From the NCBI GenBank assembly GCA_946481275.1, contig CAMLMV010000022.1, positions 1 through 64,000 of the forward strand: DNA of 64,000 bases, written 5' to 3'. Shown in pieces: positions 26,539 through 35,739 of this stretch (the first letter of the stretch is position 1; the number at the start of each line of letters is the position of its first letter). The DNA is from an uncultured Massilia sp. Lineage in GTDB: Bacteria; Pseudomonadota; Gammaproteobacteria; Burkholderiales; Burkholderiaceae. Under the pieces are notes generated by a model. That model did no database searches, was not told the DNA's origin, and saw only the letters and a program-made list of their open reading frames with translations. The position numbers were made by a program, and so were the translations under genes.

Positions 26539-28008
26539 ATGGCACTTTCCGATTTCGATCTCGTTTTCTTCGGCGGCAGCGGCGACCTCGCGATGCGCAA
26601 GCTGTTGCCGGCGATGTATGCCCGTGACGTGTGCAACGACCTGCCCGCGACGGCGCGCATCATCTGCGTGGGCCGTGACGAGATGTCGCAGGAAGCGTTC
26701 ATCGACATGGTGGAAACCAACGCGAAATCGCACGTGAAGGAAAACGTCGACGCTAGCGCGTGGCAGACGTTCCTGGACCGCATCACCTACGTCGCCGTCG
26801 ACGCCGGCAACGTGGCGACCTATGCCGCGCTGGCGGAAGCGCTGCGCAAGGATACGTCGCTCACGCGCGTGTACTACCTGGCGACGCCGCCGCAACTGTT
26901 CGCGACGATCTGCGAGAACCTGGCCGCCGTGGGCCTGGCCACGCCGAATTCGCGCGTCGTGCTGGAAAAGCCGCTGGGCCGCGACCTCGCGTCGGCCAAG
27001 CAGATCAACAAGGACGTCGGCAAGGTCTTCGCCGAATCGCAGATCTACCGGATCGACCACTACCTCGGCAAGGAAACCGTGCAGAACCTGCTGGCCCTGC
27101 GCTTCGGTAACATCCTGTTCGAGCCGCTGTGGCGCCGCGAGTGGATCTCCGACGTGCAGATCACCATCGCGGAAAAGATCGGCGTGGGCAACCGCCTGGG
27201 CTATTACGACAACTCGGGCGCCCTGCGCGACATGCTGCAGAACCACCTGCTGCAGCTGCTGTGTATCGTCGCGATGGAACCGCCGACGTCGATCGCGCCG
27301 GACGCCGTGCGCGACGCCAAGCTGCAGGTCCTGCGCTCGCTGAAGCGCTTCACGCCGACGACGCTGTCGCAGAACATCGTGCGCGGCCAGTACCGCGGCG
27401 GCTACGTCGACGGCCAGGCCGTGCCGGGCTACCGCGACGAACCGGGCGCGCCCAAGCAATCGAAGACGGAAACCTTCGTCGCGATGAAGGCCGAGATCGA
27501 CACGTGGCGCTGGGCCGGCGTGCCGTTCTACCTGCGCACCGGCAAGCGCATGGCCGACCGCCTCGCGGAGATCGTCGTGCGCTTCAAGACGATCCCGCAC
27601 TCGATCTTCAACCAGCCGACGTCGAGCTTCCAGCCGAACAGCCTCGTGATCCGCCTGCAGCCGGACGAAGGCCTGTCGATGAACCTGATGGCCAAGACGC
27701 CGGGCGACTCCATGCGCCTGAAGCAGGCCGAACTCGAACTCGATTTCCGCGAACAGTTCAAGTCCCCGCGCATGGAAGCGTACGAGCGTCTGCTGCTGGA
27801 CGTCCTGCGCGGCCAGCTGACCCTGTTCATGCGCGGCGACGAACTGGAAGCCGCGTGGGAATGGGTCGAGCCGATCCTCGAATACTGGGAGCAGGACGAC
27901 ACGACGCCGGTCCCGTACACGTCCGGCACGTGGGGCCCCGCCGCCGCATCCGCGCTGATCGGCCGCGACGGCCTGCAGTGGCGCGAAGAGGCGCTGCCCG
28001 AAGACTGA
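26539..28008 (+). CDS. zwf: glucose-6-phosphate 1-dehydrogenase
   Basis: A 489-residue NAD(P)-dependent dehydrogenase oxidising glucose 6-phosphate to 6-phosphogluconolactone. The nucleotide-binding GGSGDLAMRKLLPA lies at residues 11-24, and the active-site RIDHYLGKE with its catalytic His lies near 172-180. The chosen ATG gives the usual N-terminus; an upstream in-frame extension has no similarity and would overlap the operator. hexR follows 11 bases later. Confidence 0.96.
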   Translation: MALSDFDLVFFGGSGDLAMRKLLPAMYARDVCNDLPATARIICVGRDEMSQEAFIDMVETNAKSHVKENVDASAWQTFLDRITYVAVDAGNVATYAALAEALRKDTSLTRVYYLATPPQLFATICENLAAVGLATPNSRVVLEKPLGRDLASAKQINKDVGKVFAESQIYRIDHYLGKETVQNLLALRFGNILFEPLWRREWISDVQITIAEKIGVGNRLGYYDNSGALRDMLQNHLLQLLCIVAMEPPTSIAPDAVRDAKLQVLRSLKRFTPTTLSQNIVRGQYRGGYVDGQAVPGYRDEPGAPKQSKTETFVAMKAEIDTWRWAGVPFYLRTGKRMADRLAEIVVRFKTIPHSIFNQPTSSFQPNSLVIRLQPDEGLSMNLMAKTPGDSMRLKQAELELDFREQFKSPRMEAYERLLLDVLRGQLTLFMRGDELEAAWEWVEPILEYWEQDDTTPVPYTSGTWGPAAASALIGRDGLQWREEALPED

Positions 28009-28019
28009 AGGAAGACACC

Positions 28020-28874
28020 GTGCTGCTCGATTCGATCCGTACCCAGCTCGACTCGCTGTCCAAGTCCGAGCGCAAGGTGGCGCTCGCCGTGCTGGCCGCG
28101 CCCAGCGCCACCGTGAGCCAGAACATCACGGCGCTGGCGCGCAGCGCGCAGGTGTCCGAGCCGACCGTCGTGCGCTTCTGCCGCACGCTCGGCTACGACG
28201 GCTGGCACGAGTTCAAGCTGAAGCTCGCGCAAGGCCTCGCCCTGGCGCTGCCCGGCGCCAGCGAGCAGCCGGCGCAGGACGACCTGGCCGCGGACCTCGT
28301 CAACAAGATCTGCAGCCGCTCGATCAATACCCTGCTCGACCTGCGCAACAACCTGAAGCCGGAACTGATCCAGAAGGCGCTCGACATCCTGTCGCGCGCC
28401 AACAAGATCGAGTTCTACGGCCAGGGCACGTCGGGCTTCGTCGCGGCTGACGCGCAGCACAAATTCTTCCGCTCGGGCGTCCCGACCGTCGCGTACACCG
28501 ACCCCGCGATCCACGCCATCGCGGCCGCGCTGCTGCGCGAGGGCGACGCCCTGGTCGCGATCTCCCAGCGCGGCAACAACCCGTCGCTCACGCGCTCCGC
28601 GAAACTGGCGCGCCGCGGCGGCGCCGAAGTGATCGTGCTGGCCCCGTCCGGCACGCCGCTCGCGGACATGGCGAGTTTACTCATCCCCATCGACCTCGTG
28701 TTCGCGATCGACCCGTACACGCCGATCTCCGCGCGCCTCGCGTACCTCGTCGTGATCGACGTGCTCGCGGTGGGCCTCGCGCTGCAGCGCGGTCCGGAAT
28801 TCCGCAAGAAGATGCAGAACGCGCAGAAAGCGCTGCAGGAATTCGACCTGCAGTTCGATTCGTTCATCGGCTGA
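28020..28874 (+). CDS. hexR: HexR, RpiR-family repressor
   Basis: A 284-residue regulator with an N-terminal RpiR-type helix-turn-helix (residues 1-77; NITALARSAQVSEPTVVRFC) and a C-terminal SIS sugar-phosphate-binding domain (about 120-260; KIEFYGQGTSGFVAADAQHK). HexR represses glycolytic and Entner-Doudoroff genes and is released by KDPG in characterised gammaproteobacteria. It starts with GTG preceded by GAAGGAAG and is co-transcribed with zwf, so it likely controls its own operon as well as edd-eda and pgi. Confidence 0.9.
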   Translation: MLLDSIRTQLDSLSKSERKVALAVLAAPSATVSQNITALARSAQVSEPTVVRFCRTLGYDGWHEFKLKLAQGLALALPGASEQPAQDDLAADLVNKICSRSINTLLDLRNNLKPELIQKALDILSRANKIEFYGQGTSGFVAADAQHKFFRSGVPTVAYTDPAIHAIAAALLREGDALVAISQRGNNPSLTRSAKLARRGGAEVIVLAPSGTPLADMASLLIPIDLVFAIDPYTPISARLAYLVVIDVLAVGLALQRGPEFRKKMQNAQKALQEFDLQFDSFIG

Positions 28875-28921
28875 CATCTTTACAAACAGCCAACCGAAGC
28901 CTAAAGTCGAGCTATTTGAAC

Positions 28922-29578
28922 ATGGCTCGACACATGATCTTCAGCGTTTCGAAGTGCCTGCTCGCTGCCGCCGTCCTGGCCGGCGCGGCATTGTCAGGAA
29001 CCGCGTCCGCGGCGTGCAGCAAACCGGGATATCCGAGGCAATCCGTAAGGCTCAACGAGCAGGGCGTGACCGAGCTCGCGTTCCTCATCCGCCCGGACGG
29101 TACCGTCGAACGTTCCATCATCCGAGTGTCCACCGGGTTCCCCGACCTGGACCGGGCGGCGCAGGAAGCCCTGGCAAAGTGCGTGTTCAAGCCGGCGACG
29201 GTCAAGGGCGAGCCGGTACAGGCATGGCTGCCCGTGATCTACAGCTGGAGCATCGTCGGCGACGCCGACATGCTCGGCGCGAAGCGCCTCGCGGCGGTGG
29301 TGGCCCAACAGGGCGACCTCCAGGCGTTGTATCGCCTGAGCCTCCTGATGTCGACAACCGCCAAGTTCGACGACGACCGCAAGAGCGCCCTCGCCCTGCT
29401 GAAAAGCGCTGCCGGGCGAGGCGTTGCGCCCGCACAGTTCGCACTGGGCCGGCGTTACGAGAAAGGGGACGGCGTCATGGCGAACCCCGAAGAAGCCATG
29501 CGCTGGTACCAGCGGGCCGCGGCCCAGGACGACGTCCTTGCGCTTCAGCGCCTGCGCACCGGCATCCTGGCTGACTAG
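28922..29578 (+). CDS. secreted TonB-C-terminal-like / Sel1-repeat protein
   Basis: A 218-residue protein with a signal peptide (cleavage near ASA at about residue 30). Residues about 36-110 resemble the TonB C-terminal domain (GVTELAFLIRPDGTVERSII and AAQEALAKCVFKPA), and residues about 125-215 form Sel1-like repeats (APAQFALGRRYEKGDG and EEAMRWYQRAAAQDD). The combination suggests a periplasmic scaffold rather than an energy-coupling TonB, because the transmembrane anchor and Pro-rich spacer are absent. Partners are unknown. Confidence 0.75.
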   Translation: MARHMIFSVSKCLLAAAVLAGAALSGTASAACSKPGYPRQSVRLNEQGVTELAFLIRPDGTVERSIIRVSTGFPDLDRAAQEALAKCVFKPATVKGEPVQAWLPVIYSWSIVGDADMLGAKRLAAVVAQQGDLQALYRLSLLMSTTAKFDDDRKSALALLKSAAGRGVAPAQFALGRRYEKGDGVMANPEEAMRWYQRAAAQDDVLALQRLRTGILAD

Positions 29579-29582
29579 CCCC

Positions 29583-30170
29583 ATGACTTCCCCGGCATTC
29601 TTCGACACCGCGGAAGACTTCCGCGCCTGGCTCGCGGCCCACGCGCACGAAGCGAAAGAACTGCTCGTGGGCTTTCACAAAGTCGGCACGGGCAAGCCGT
29701 GCATGACGTGGTCCGAATCCGTCGACCAGGCGCTGTGCTACGGCTGGATCGACGGCGTGCGCAAGCGCGTGGACGATGCCACGTACACCATCCGCTTCAC
29801 GCCGCGCAAGGCCGGCTCGATCTGGAGCGCGGTGAACATCGACAAGATCGCGAAGCTGCGCGAACAGGGCCTCATCACGCCGGCCGGCGAAGCGGCGTTC
29901 GCGCAGCGTTCGGAAGACCGCTCGCGCGTGTATTCGCACGAGCGCGCGACGCCCGCCGAACTGTCGCCCGAGGACCTCGCCCGCTTCCGGCGCCACAAGG
30001 CTGCGTGGGCGTTTTTCGAAGCGTGCCCGCCCGGCGCCCGCAAGCGCATGATCCACGTCGTGACGAGCGCCAAGAAGCCGGAGACGCGGGCCGCGCGGCT
30101 CGAGCGGCTCATCGCCGCGTGCGCGGAAGGCCGGCGGCTCGACGTGTGGACGCCGGAAAAAAATCAGTAG
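29583..30170 (+). CDS. YdeI/OmpD-associated family protein
   Basis: A 195-residue protein with the pattern of the YdeI family: FRAWLAAHAHEAKELLVGFHKVG, then SVDQALCYGWIDGVRKR and YTIRFTPRKAGSIWSAVNI, and a C-terminal basic helical region typical of OmpD-associated proteins. Members are cytosolic proteins of uncertain function. It begins 5 bases after the preceding stop, and its last 7 bases overlap the convergent NmrA-like gene. Confidence 0.85.
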   Translation: MTSPAFFDTAEDFRAWLAAHAHEAKELLVGFHKVGTGKPCMTWSESVDQALCYGWIDGVRKRVDDATYTIRFTPRKAGSIWSAVNIDKIAKLREQGLITPAGEAAFAQRSEDRSRVYSHERATPAELSPEDLARFRRHKAAWAFFEACPPGARKRMIHVVTSAKKPETRAARLERLIAACAEGRRLDVWTPEKNQ

Positions 30171-30775
30171 CCGACCGTGAACCGCTCGCGCACATGCGCA
30201 GGCTCCTCGATCTCGTCGACCAGCGCGACGGCGTAGTCTTCGTACGAGATCGTGCTGCCCTTCTCGCTCACCAGCAGCTCGTCCTTGGCGAGGCGGAACT
30301 TGCCGGTGCGCTCGCCCGGCACGAACAGGGCGGACGGCGAGATGAACGTCCAATCGAGATCGCTCACGCCGCGCAGCGCGTCCAGGAAATCGGCGCCTTT
30401 CGTCGCCTCGTCCTTGTACGCGGCCGGGAAATCGGGCTGGTCGACGAGGCGCTTGCCCGGTGCGACGAACAGGCTGCCGGCGCCGCCCACGACGAGATAA
30501 CGTGTTACGCCCGAAGCGCGCACGGCGCCGATCAGCGCGGCCGGGTCGGTATCGAGAAAGCGTACGGAACTGACCACGGCATCGTGGCCCTTCAGCACCT
30601 CGGCCAGGCCGGCCGGATCGGCCACGTCGCCGCGCGCCGCCGTCACGCCGGCGCGTGCCGGGACTTTCGACGGATCGCGGACGATGGCCGTGACCTGGTG
30701 GTTGCGCGAAACGAGTTCGTTCAGGATGCGCGTGCCGACGTTGCCGGTGGCGCCAATGAGAGCGATGCGTGCCAT
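30164..30775 (-). CDS. NAD(P)H-binding NmrA-like oxidoreductase
   Basis: A 203-residue atypical short-chain dehydrogenase starting MARIALIGATGNVGTRIL, with the glycine-rich dinucleotide loop GATGNVG at residues 8-14. It resembles the YwnB/NAD(P)H-binding group of flavin- or quinone-related reductases. Its divergent neighbour is an HxlR regulator 141 bases away, the classic arrangement for redox- or electrophile-responsive control. Confidence 0.85.
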   Translation of the reverse strand: MARIALIGATGNVGTRILNELVSRNHQVTAIVRDPSKVPARAGVTAARGDVADPAGLAEVLKGHDAVVSSVRFLDTDPAALIGAVRASGVTRYLVVGGAGSLFVAPGKRLVDQPDFPAAYKDEATKGADFLDALRGVSDLDWTFISPSALFVPGERTGKFRLAKDELLVSEKGSTISYEDYAVALVDEIEEPAHVRERFTVGY

Positions 30776-30880
30776 GGAATTCCTTTGGTCTGTGGTTGAG
30801 GATAGGTCTGTAAACGAGACCGTCGAATCATCTTATGCTAACCTGCATCTGCCGCACAAGAAGTCAGCGCGGCATGATCA

Positions 30881-30898
30881 GGTCAGCGAAAACTGACC
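30881..30898. promoter_or_regulatory. inverted repeat, candidate HxlR operator
   Basis: GGTCAG-CGAAAA-CTGACC, a perfect 6-base dyad 18 bases before the hxlR start. A second, shorter dyad GGTCT-N7-AGACC lies at 30805-30821, nearer the NmrA-like gene. HxlR proteins are dimers that bind such sites, so both genes could be controlled from here. Confidence 0.5.
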
Positions 30899-30916
30899 AT
30901 TACCCGTGAACACGCC

Positions 30917-31297
30917 ATGTCCAAGACCACCCTGCTCGCCACCGACCGCCCCTTCGACCAACCCTGCCCCATCCGCGACGTGCTGGACCGCATTGGCGAC
31001 CAGTGGAGCCTCCTCGTGCTCGACGCGCTCGAAGGCGGCACGAAGCGTTTCAACGAATTGATGCGCGCACTGGGCGACATCTCCAAGCAGATGCTGTCGC
31101 AGACCCTGAAGCGCCTGGAGGAAGACGGCTTCGTGCGCCGCACCGTGTACCCGGAAGTGCCGCCCCGGGTCGAGTACGACCTCACGCCTCTCGGTCTGTC
31201 GTTCCTCGTGCCGATGCGGGGTCTCGTCGCGTGGGCCGACGAGCATCATCGGCATGTGTGCGACGCGCGAGCACAGTATCGGACCAGCATGCCGTAA
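30917..31297 (+). CDS. HxlR family transcriptional regulator
   Basis: A 126-residue winged-helix regulator. The family core CPIRDVLDRIGDQWSLLVLD lies at residues 17-36, followed by KRFNELMRALGDISKQMLSQ and the wing SLKRLEEDGFVRR-type segment. The single conserved Cys17 is the position used as a redox or electrophile sensor in characterised HxlR proteins. It probably controls the divergent NmrA-like gene and itself. Confidence 0.9.
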   Translation: MSKTTLLATDRPFDQPCPIRDVLDRIGDQWSLLVLDALEGGTKRFNELMRALGDISKQMLSQTLKRLEEDGFVRRTVYPEVPPRVEYDLTPLGLSFLVPMRGLVAWADEHHRHVCDARAQYRTSMP

Positions 31298-31302
31298 CGA
31301 AA

Positions 31303-31331
31303 AATTTCTCCTGGCTTGGTTTTTATTTATA
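31303..31331 (+). promoter_or_regulatory. possible promoter of the GH95 gene
   Basis: A perfect TATAAT hexamer at 31326-31331 in an AT-rich stretch, with only a weak -35 candidate (TTTCTC, 31303-31308) at 17 bases. CTCCTGG (31306-31312) can pair with CCAGGAG (31352-31358) over the ribosome site, but the upstream arm lies before the predicted transcript start. Confidence 0.35.
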
Positions 31332-31366
31332 ATAAACAATAACCTCACACAAACCAGGAGACAAGA

Positions 31367-33856
31367 TTGGGCAAAGCAGGTCATCAACAGGTCAACCCTA
31401 CCCGGCGCCGCGTGCTCGGCACGCTGGGCCTCGCGGCCGCCGCGACCGGCATGCCCGGTCTCGCCGGCGCAACCGTCGTGGCGCGCACGGATAGCGGCAA
31501 GGAACAACTGGCGCTGTGGTACGAGCGCCCCGCGGGTCCATGGGTCGAGGCCCTCCCCATTGGCAACGGCCGGCTCGGTGCGATGGTGTACGGTCGCCCG
31601 CTGCAGGAGCGCCTGCAACTGAACGAAGACACGCTGTGGGCCGGCGGTCCGTACCGCTTCGACAATCCCGAATTCAAGTCGGCGCTGCCGCGCGTGCGCG
31701 CGCTGATCGACGAGGGCCGCTTCATCGAGGCGCGCGACCTGGTGGCGAAATCGATGATCTCGAAGCCGGCCACGCAGATGCCGTACGGGGCCGCCGGCGA
31801 CCTGCTGCTGGACTTTCATGGACTGACGCCGACGGCCTCATATCGCCGCTCGCTCGACCTCGACACCGCCATCGCGACGACGCGCTTCACGAGCGGCGGC
31901 GCGCGCCACGTGCGCGAGGTGTTCGCGAGCGCGCCCGACGAGGTGATCGTGCTGCACCTGCAGGCAAGCGGCGGCGGCACGCTTTCCTTCGACGTCGGCT
32001 ACCGCCACCCGCGCCAGGTCGATTACGGCAAGGCCAATTACGACGGCAAGTCCGCGGATGACCCGTCGGCCGCCACGGGTGCGCCCTGGGACGTGAAGGA
32101 AGACCTGGAAGAATCGAAGCGGCCGGCCAGCCTGGCGATCCGCGCGGACGGTCCGCGCGCCCTGCTCGTCGAAGGCGGCAACGCGGACGCCGCCGGCGTC
32201 AAGGGCGTGCTGCGCTACGCCGTGCGCGTGCAGGCCCTGGGCGACGGCAAGGTCGATGTCGAAGGCGGCCGCCTGCGCGTGCGCGGCGCGCGCGAGGTCA
32301 CGCTGCTCATCGGCGCCGCCACCAGCTTCGTCAACTTCCGCGACACCAGCGGCGACCCCGTGCAGGCCGTGCGCACGCGCATGGAGGCCGCCGCGCGCAA
32401 GCCGTATGCACGCCTGCGCGCCGATCACGTCAAGGCGCACCGTGCGCTGTTCTCGCGCCTGTCGCTGCGCCTCGGCCGCGCGGACGCCGGCGCCGCCGTC
32501 CCAACCGATGCACGCATCGCCGCCGTCCCGCAGACGGACGACGCCGCGCTCGCGGGGCTGTCCGCGCTGTACCTCCAGTACGGCCGCTATCTGCTGATCT
32601 CGTCGTCGCGGCCGGGCAGCCAGCCCGCCAATCTGCAGGGCATCTGGAACGAGGGCATCTATCCGCCGTGGGGCGGCAAATACACCATCAACATCAACAC
32701 GGAGATGAACTACTGGCCGGCGGAAGCGGCCAACCTGGGCGAGTGCGTGGAGCCGGTCGTGAAGATGGTCGAGGAACTGGCCGTCAACGGCGCCGACGTC
32801 GCGCGCGACAGCTATGGCGCCCGCGGCTGGGTCGCGCACCACAACACCGACCTGTGGCGCGCGGCGGCGCCCATCGACGGCCCGAACTGGGGCATGTGGC
32901 CCTGCGGCGGCGCGTGGATGTGCAAGACGCTGTGGGACCACTACGAGTACACCCCGGATGATGCGTACCTGGCCCGCATCTACCCGCTGCTGAAGGGCGC
33001 CTCGCAGTTCTTCGTCGACGTACTCATCGAGGATAAGCAAGGGCGCGGCCTCGTGACGTCGCCGTCGATCTCGCCGGAAAACACGCACCATCCGGACGTG
33101 GCCGTGTGCGCGGGTCCGGCGATGGACCGCCAGATCGTGCGCGACCTGTTCGCGTGGACGCTCACGGCGCACGAGAAGCTGCGCGACCCGGACGCGGACT
33201 TCCGCAAGACGGTGGAAGCGAAACGGGCACGCCTGGCGCCGGACCGCGTCGGCGCGCAGGGACAGTTACAGGAATGGCTGGAGGACTGGGATGGCCAGGC
33301 GCCGGAACAGCATCACCGTCACGTGTCGCACCTGTACGCTATCTATCCCAGCGAACAGATCAACGTGCGCGACACACCGGATCTGATCGCGGCTGCCAAG
33401 ACGACGCTGAACACGCGCGGCGACTTGTCGACCGGCTGGGCCACGGCATGGCGCCTGGCGCTGTGGACGCGCATGGGCGAAGGCGAGCGCGCCTACAGCA
33501 TCCTGCGCGGCCTGCTGGGCCGGGAGCGCACCTACCCGAACATGTTCGATTCGCACCCGCCATTCCAGATCGACGGCAATTTCGGCGGCGCGGCCGCCAT
33601 CCTGGAAATGCTCGTGCAGTCGTGGGGCGGCGAGATCCGCATCCTGCCCGCGCTGCCGCGCGCGTGGCCGGAAGGTGCCGTCCACGGCGTGCGCGCCCGC
33701 GGCGGCATCGAGGTCGACCTGGACTGGGCCGGCGGCCGCGCCACGCGCGTCGCGCTGCGCGGCAAGCCGGGACAGGCGGCGAAGGTGCGGATCGGCGAGC
33801 GCCTGGTGGCCGTCAAGCTCGACGCGTCCGGGCGCGCACGCGTCGCGCTCACTTAG
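31367..33856 (+). CDS. GH95 alpha-L-fucosidase/galactosidase
   Basis: An 829-residue glycoside hydrolase family 95 enzyme, inverting alpha-1,2-L-fucosidases (some are galactosidases). The N-terminus (PTRRRVLGTLGLAAAA) is Tat-like, so export is expected. Family landmarks are the beta-sandwich start LWYERPAGPWVEALPIGNGRLG, the catalytic-site segment NINTEMNYW (residues 442-450) and FQIDGNFGG with Asp736, equivalent to the Asn/Asp pair that activates water in characterised GH95. The TTG start is supported by AGGAG 8 bases upstream. Its end overlaps the convergent MFS gene by 4 bases. Confidence 0.9.
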   Translation: MGKAGHQQVNPTRRRVLGTLGLAAAATGMPGLAGATVVARTDSGKEQLALWYERPAGPWVEALPIGNGRLGAMVYGRPLQERLQLNEDTLWAGGPYRFDNPEFKSALPRVRALIDEGRFIEARDLVAKSMISKPATQMPYGAAGDLLLDFHGLTPTASYRRSLDLDTAIATTRFTSGGARHVREVFASAPDEVIVLHLQASGGGTLSFDVGYRHPRQVDYGKANYDGKSADDPSAATGAPWDVKEDLEESKRPASLAIRADGPRALLVEGGNADAAGVKGVLRYAVRVQALGDGKVDVEGGRLRVRGAREVTLLIGAATSFVNFRDTSGDPVQAVRTRMEAAARKPYARLRADHVKAHRALFSRLSLRLGRADAGAAVPTDARIAAVPQTDDAALAGLSALYLQYGRYLLISSSRPGSQPANLQGIWNEGIYPPWGGKYTININTEMNYWPAEAANLGECVEPVVKMVEELAVNGADVARDSYGARGWVAHHNTDLWRAAAPIDGPNWGMWPCGGAWMCKTLWDHYEYTPDDAYLARIYPLLKGASQFFVDVLIEDKQGRGLVTSPSISPENTHHPDVAVCAGPAMDRQIVRDLFAWTLTAHEKLRDPDADFRKTVEAKRARLAPDRVGAQGQLQEWLEDWDGQAPEQHHRHVSHLYAIYPSEQINVRDTPDLIAAAKTTLNTRGDLSTGWATAWRLALWTRMGEGERAYSILRGLLGRERTYPNMFDSHPPFQIDGNFGGAAAILEMLVQSWGGEIRILPALPRAWPEGAVHGVRARGGIEVDLDWAGGRATRVALRGKPGQAAKVRIGERLVAVKLDASGRARVALT

Positions 33857-35151
33857 TTGACCGCTCCCTCCGCCACCGGCACCGGGGCGGCCGCGCGGCG
33901 CCGCGCCAGCAGTACGATCAGCGCGGCGACGCCGCACGCCGCCGCCGCCGTGTACACGGCCGGCGAATACGTGAACGCGATCGTGCGGATGCGGCCCGCG
34001 CCGTAGGCCGCCACGGCCGCGCCGAGCTGGTGGCCCGCGAAGACCCAGCCGAAGATCATCGGTGCGCGCTTGCCCCAGGCCTGCGCGGCCAGCTTCACGG
34101 TCGGCGGCACGGTCGCGATCCAGTCGAGGCCATAGAACATGGCGAACAGCGTCAGGCCCGTGAGCGTGAAGTCGGCCGACGGCAGCCACGCCAGCGACAG
34201 CCCGCGCATGCCGTAGTACCAGCACAGCAGGTAGCGGCTGTCGTAGCGGTCGGACAGCCAGCCGGACAGGATCGTGCCCACGAGGTCGAACGTGCCCATC
34301 ATCGCCAGCACCGACGCGGCCGGGACGGCGCCCAGGCCCGCATCGCCGCACAGCGAAATGAAGTGGGTCTGGATCAGGCCATTCGTCGACAGGCCGCAGA
34401 TGAAGAAGCTCCCGAACAGCACCCAGAACACGCGGTCGGCGCGCACGCTGGCCAGCGTCGTGAACGGAGTGCGGATCGAGACCGGTGCGCGCGCCGGCAC
34501 GACAGGCTTTACGGACGTGTCGCCGCCGTAGGGTGCGAGACCCAGTTCCTGCGGATGGTCGCGCACGACCAGCAGCGCCAGAATCGCCACGAGCGCGCAG
34601 CTGGCCATCACGGGCAGCAGCGCCATGCGCCAGCCGCCATGCTCGATCAGCCACGTGCCGACCGGGAGGAACACGAGCTGGCCCGTCGCCGAGCTGGCGG
34701 TCAACAATCCCATCACGAGGCCGCGGCGCTGTTCGAACCAGCGGTTGGCGACGACGGCGTTGAGGACCAGGGCCGTCATGCCGGACCCGACGCCCAGCAT
34801 CACGCCCAGCAGCAGCACGAGCTGCCAGAAGTCCGTCATCTGGCGCACGAGGCCGAGGCCGGCCGCGATGACCGCGAGCGCCGTCACCATCACGTTGCGC
34901 AGGCCGAAGCGCTCCATCAGCAGCGCGGAAAAGGGTCCCATCAGGCCGAACAGGGCAAAGCGCACGGCGAGCGCCGACGAGATCTGGTCGACGGTCCAGC
35001 CGAATTCCTGGCTCAGGGGCTTGAGCAGCGCACCCGGCAGGCCGAGGGCGGCGGACGACGACAGGGCCGTCAGGAAGGTGATGGCGGCGACCAGCCAGCC
35101 GTAATGCAGGCCGCGGCGGCCCATCCACCGGGCGAGGGATGTGGAAAGCAT
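33853..35151 (-). CDS. MFS transporter
   Basis: A 432-residue inner-membrane protein with twelve predicted helices and the major-facilitator loop motif in GLMGPFSALLMERFGLRNV. The pattern resembles monocarboxylate/oxalate-formate-type MFS carriers. It lies 8 bases after the TetR gene on the same strand and so is probably the regulated cargo of that repressor. The substrate is unknown. Confidence 0.88.
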   Translation of the reverse strand: MLSTSLARWMGRRGLHYGWLVAAITFLTALSSSAALGLPGALLKPLSQEFGWTVDQISSALAVRFALFGLMGPFSALLMERFGLRNVMVTALAVIAAGLGLVRQMTDFWQLVLLLGVMLGVGSGMTALVLNAVVANRWFEQRRGLVMGLLTASSATGQLVFLPVGTWLIEHGGWRMALLPVMASCALVAILALLVVRDHPQELGLAPYGGDTSVKPVVPARAPVSIRTPFTTLASVRADRVFWVLFGSFFICGLSTNGLIQTHFISLCGDAGLGAVPAASVLAMMGTFDLVGTILSGWLSDRYDSRYLLCWYYGMRGLSLAWLPSADFTLTGLTLFAMFYGLDWIATVPPTVKLAAQAWGKRAPMIFGWVFAGHQLGAAVAAYGAGRIRTIAFTYSPAVYTAAAACGVAALIVLLARRRAAAPVPVAEGAVN

Positions 35152-35159
35152 GGGAGTCC

Positions 35160-35726
35160 TTAGTCGAGAAGACGGGCCGTGGCCGCGTCGAGGATGCGGT
35201 GGGCGTACGCGTCGTCGCCGACGGACCGCGCCAGCACGAGCGCGCCGACCATCGTGGCGAATGCGGCCAGCGCGTCGTCCGGCGTCGCGTCCGGGTCATT
35301 CCTGCGCATGGCATCACCGAGGATGTCGACGAAGGTCCTCACGCCCGCCTCGAAGTGGCGCGGCAGTTCGGGGCCGTGGCGGGACGCGTCCGGGCCGAGC
35401 GAAGCGATGACGCAGCCCGAACCCGGGCGGCCGCGGTGCCCCGGCGTCAGGTAGCGGCGCACGAGGGCCTGGTAGGCGCTCTCCCCCGCATCCGCCGCCG
35501 CGCGCCGCCAGCCGTCGATGCCGGTTTCCAGCGCACGGTCGCAGGCCTGGGCGATCAGGTCGTCCTTGGACTTGAACTGTTTATAGAACGCGCCGTGCGT
35601 GAGGCCGGCCGCGGCCATCAGCTCGGCGAGGCCGACGCCGTCGAAGCCCCGTTCGCGGAACAGGCGGCTGGCCGCGTCGATGACGGCCTGGCGGTTTTCC
35701 TCCGCCTGGATTCGATTGACTCGCAT
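35160..35726 (-). CDS. TetR family repressor
   Basis: A 188-residue regulator with an N-terminal TetR helix-turn-helix (residues about 8-55; GFDGVGLAELMAAAGLTHGAFYKQF) and a ligand-binding C-terminal domain resembling TetR_C_16/AcrR-like members. GGAGGAAACC before the ATG fixes the start. It is the first gene of a TetR-MFS operon and faces a tandem operator at 35740-35795, indicating autoregulation and control of the MFS gene, possibly also of the divergent methionine sulfoxide reductase. Confidence 0.9.
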   Translation of the reverse strand: MRVNRIQAEENRQAVIDAASRLFRERGFDGVGLAELMAAAGLTHGAFYKQFKSKDDLIAQACDRALETGIDGWRRAAADAGESAYQALVRRYLTPGHRGRPGSGCVIASLGPDASRHGPELPRHFEAGVRTFVDILGDAMRRNDPDATPDDALAAFATMVGALVLARSVGDDAYAHRILDAATARLLD

Positions 35727-35739
35727 GGTTTCCTCCAAT

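Noticed and set aside
31306..31358. Hairpin hiding the ribosome site of the GH95 gene
   Set aside because: The upstream arm lies before the likely transcript start given the TATAAT at 31326, so it would not be in the mRNA from that promoter.
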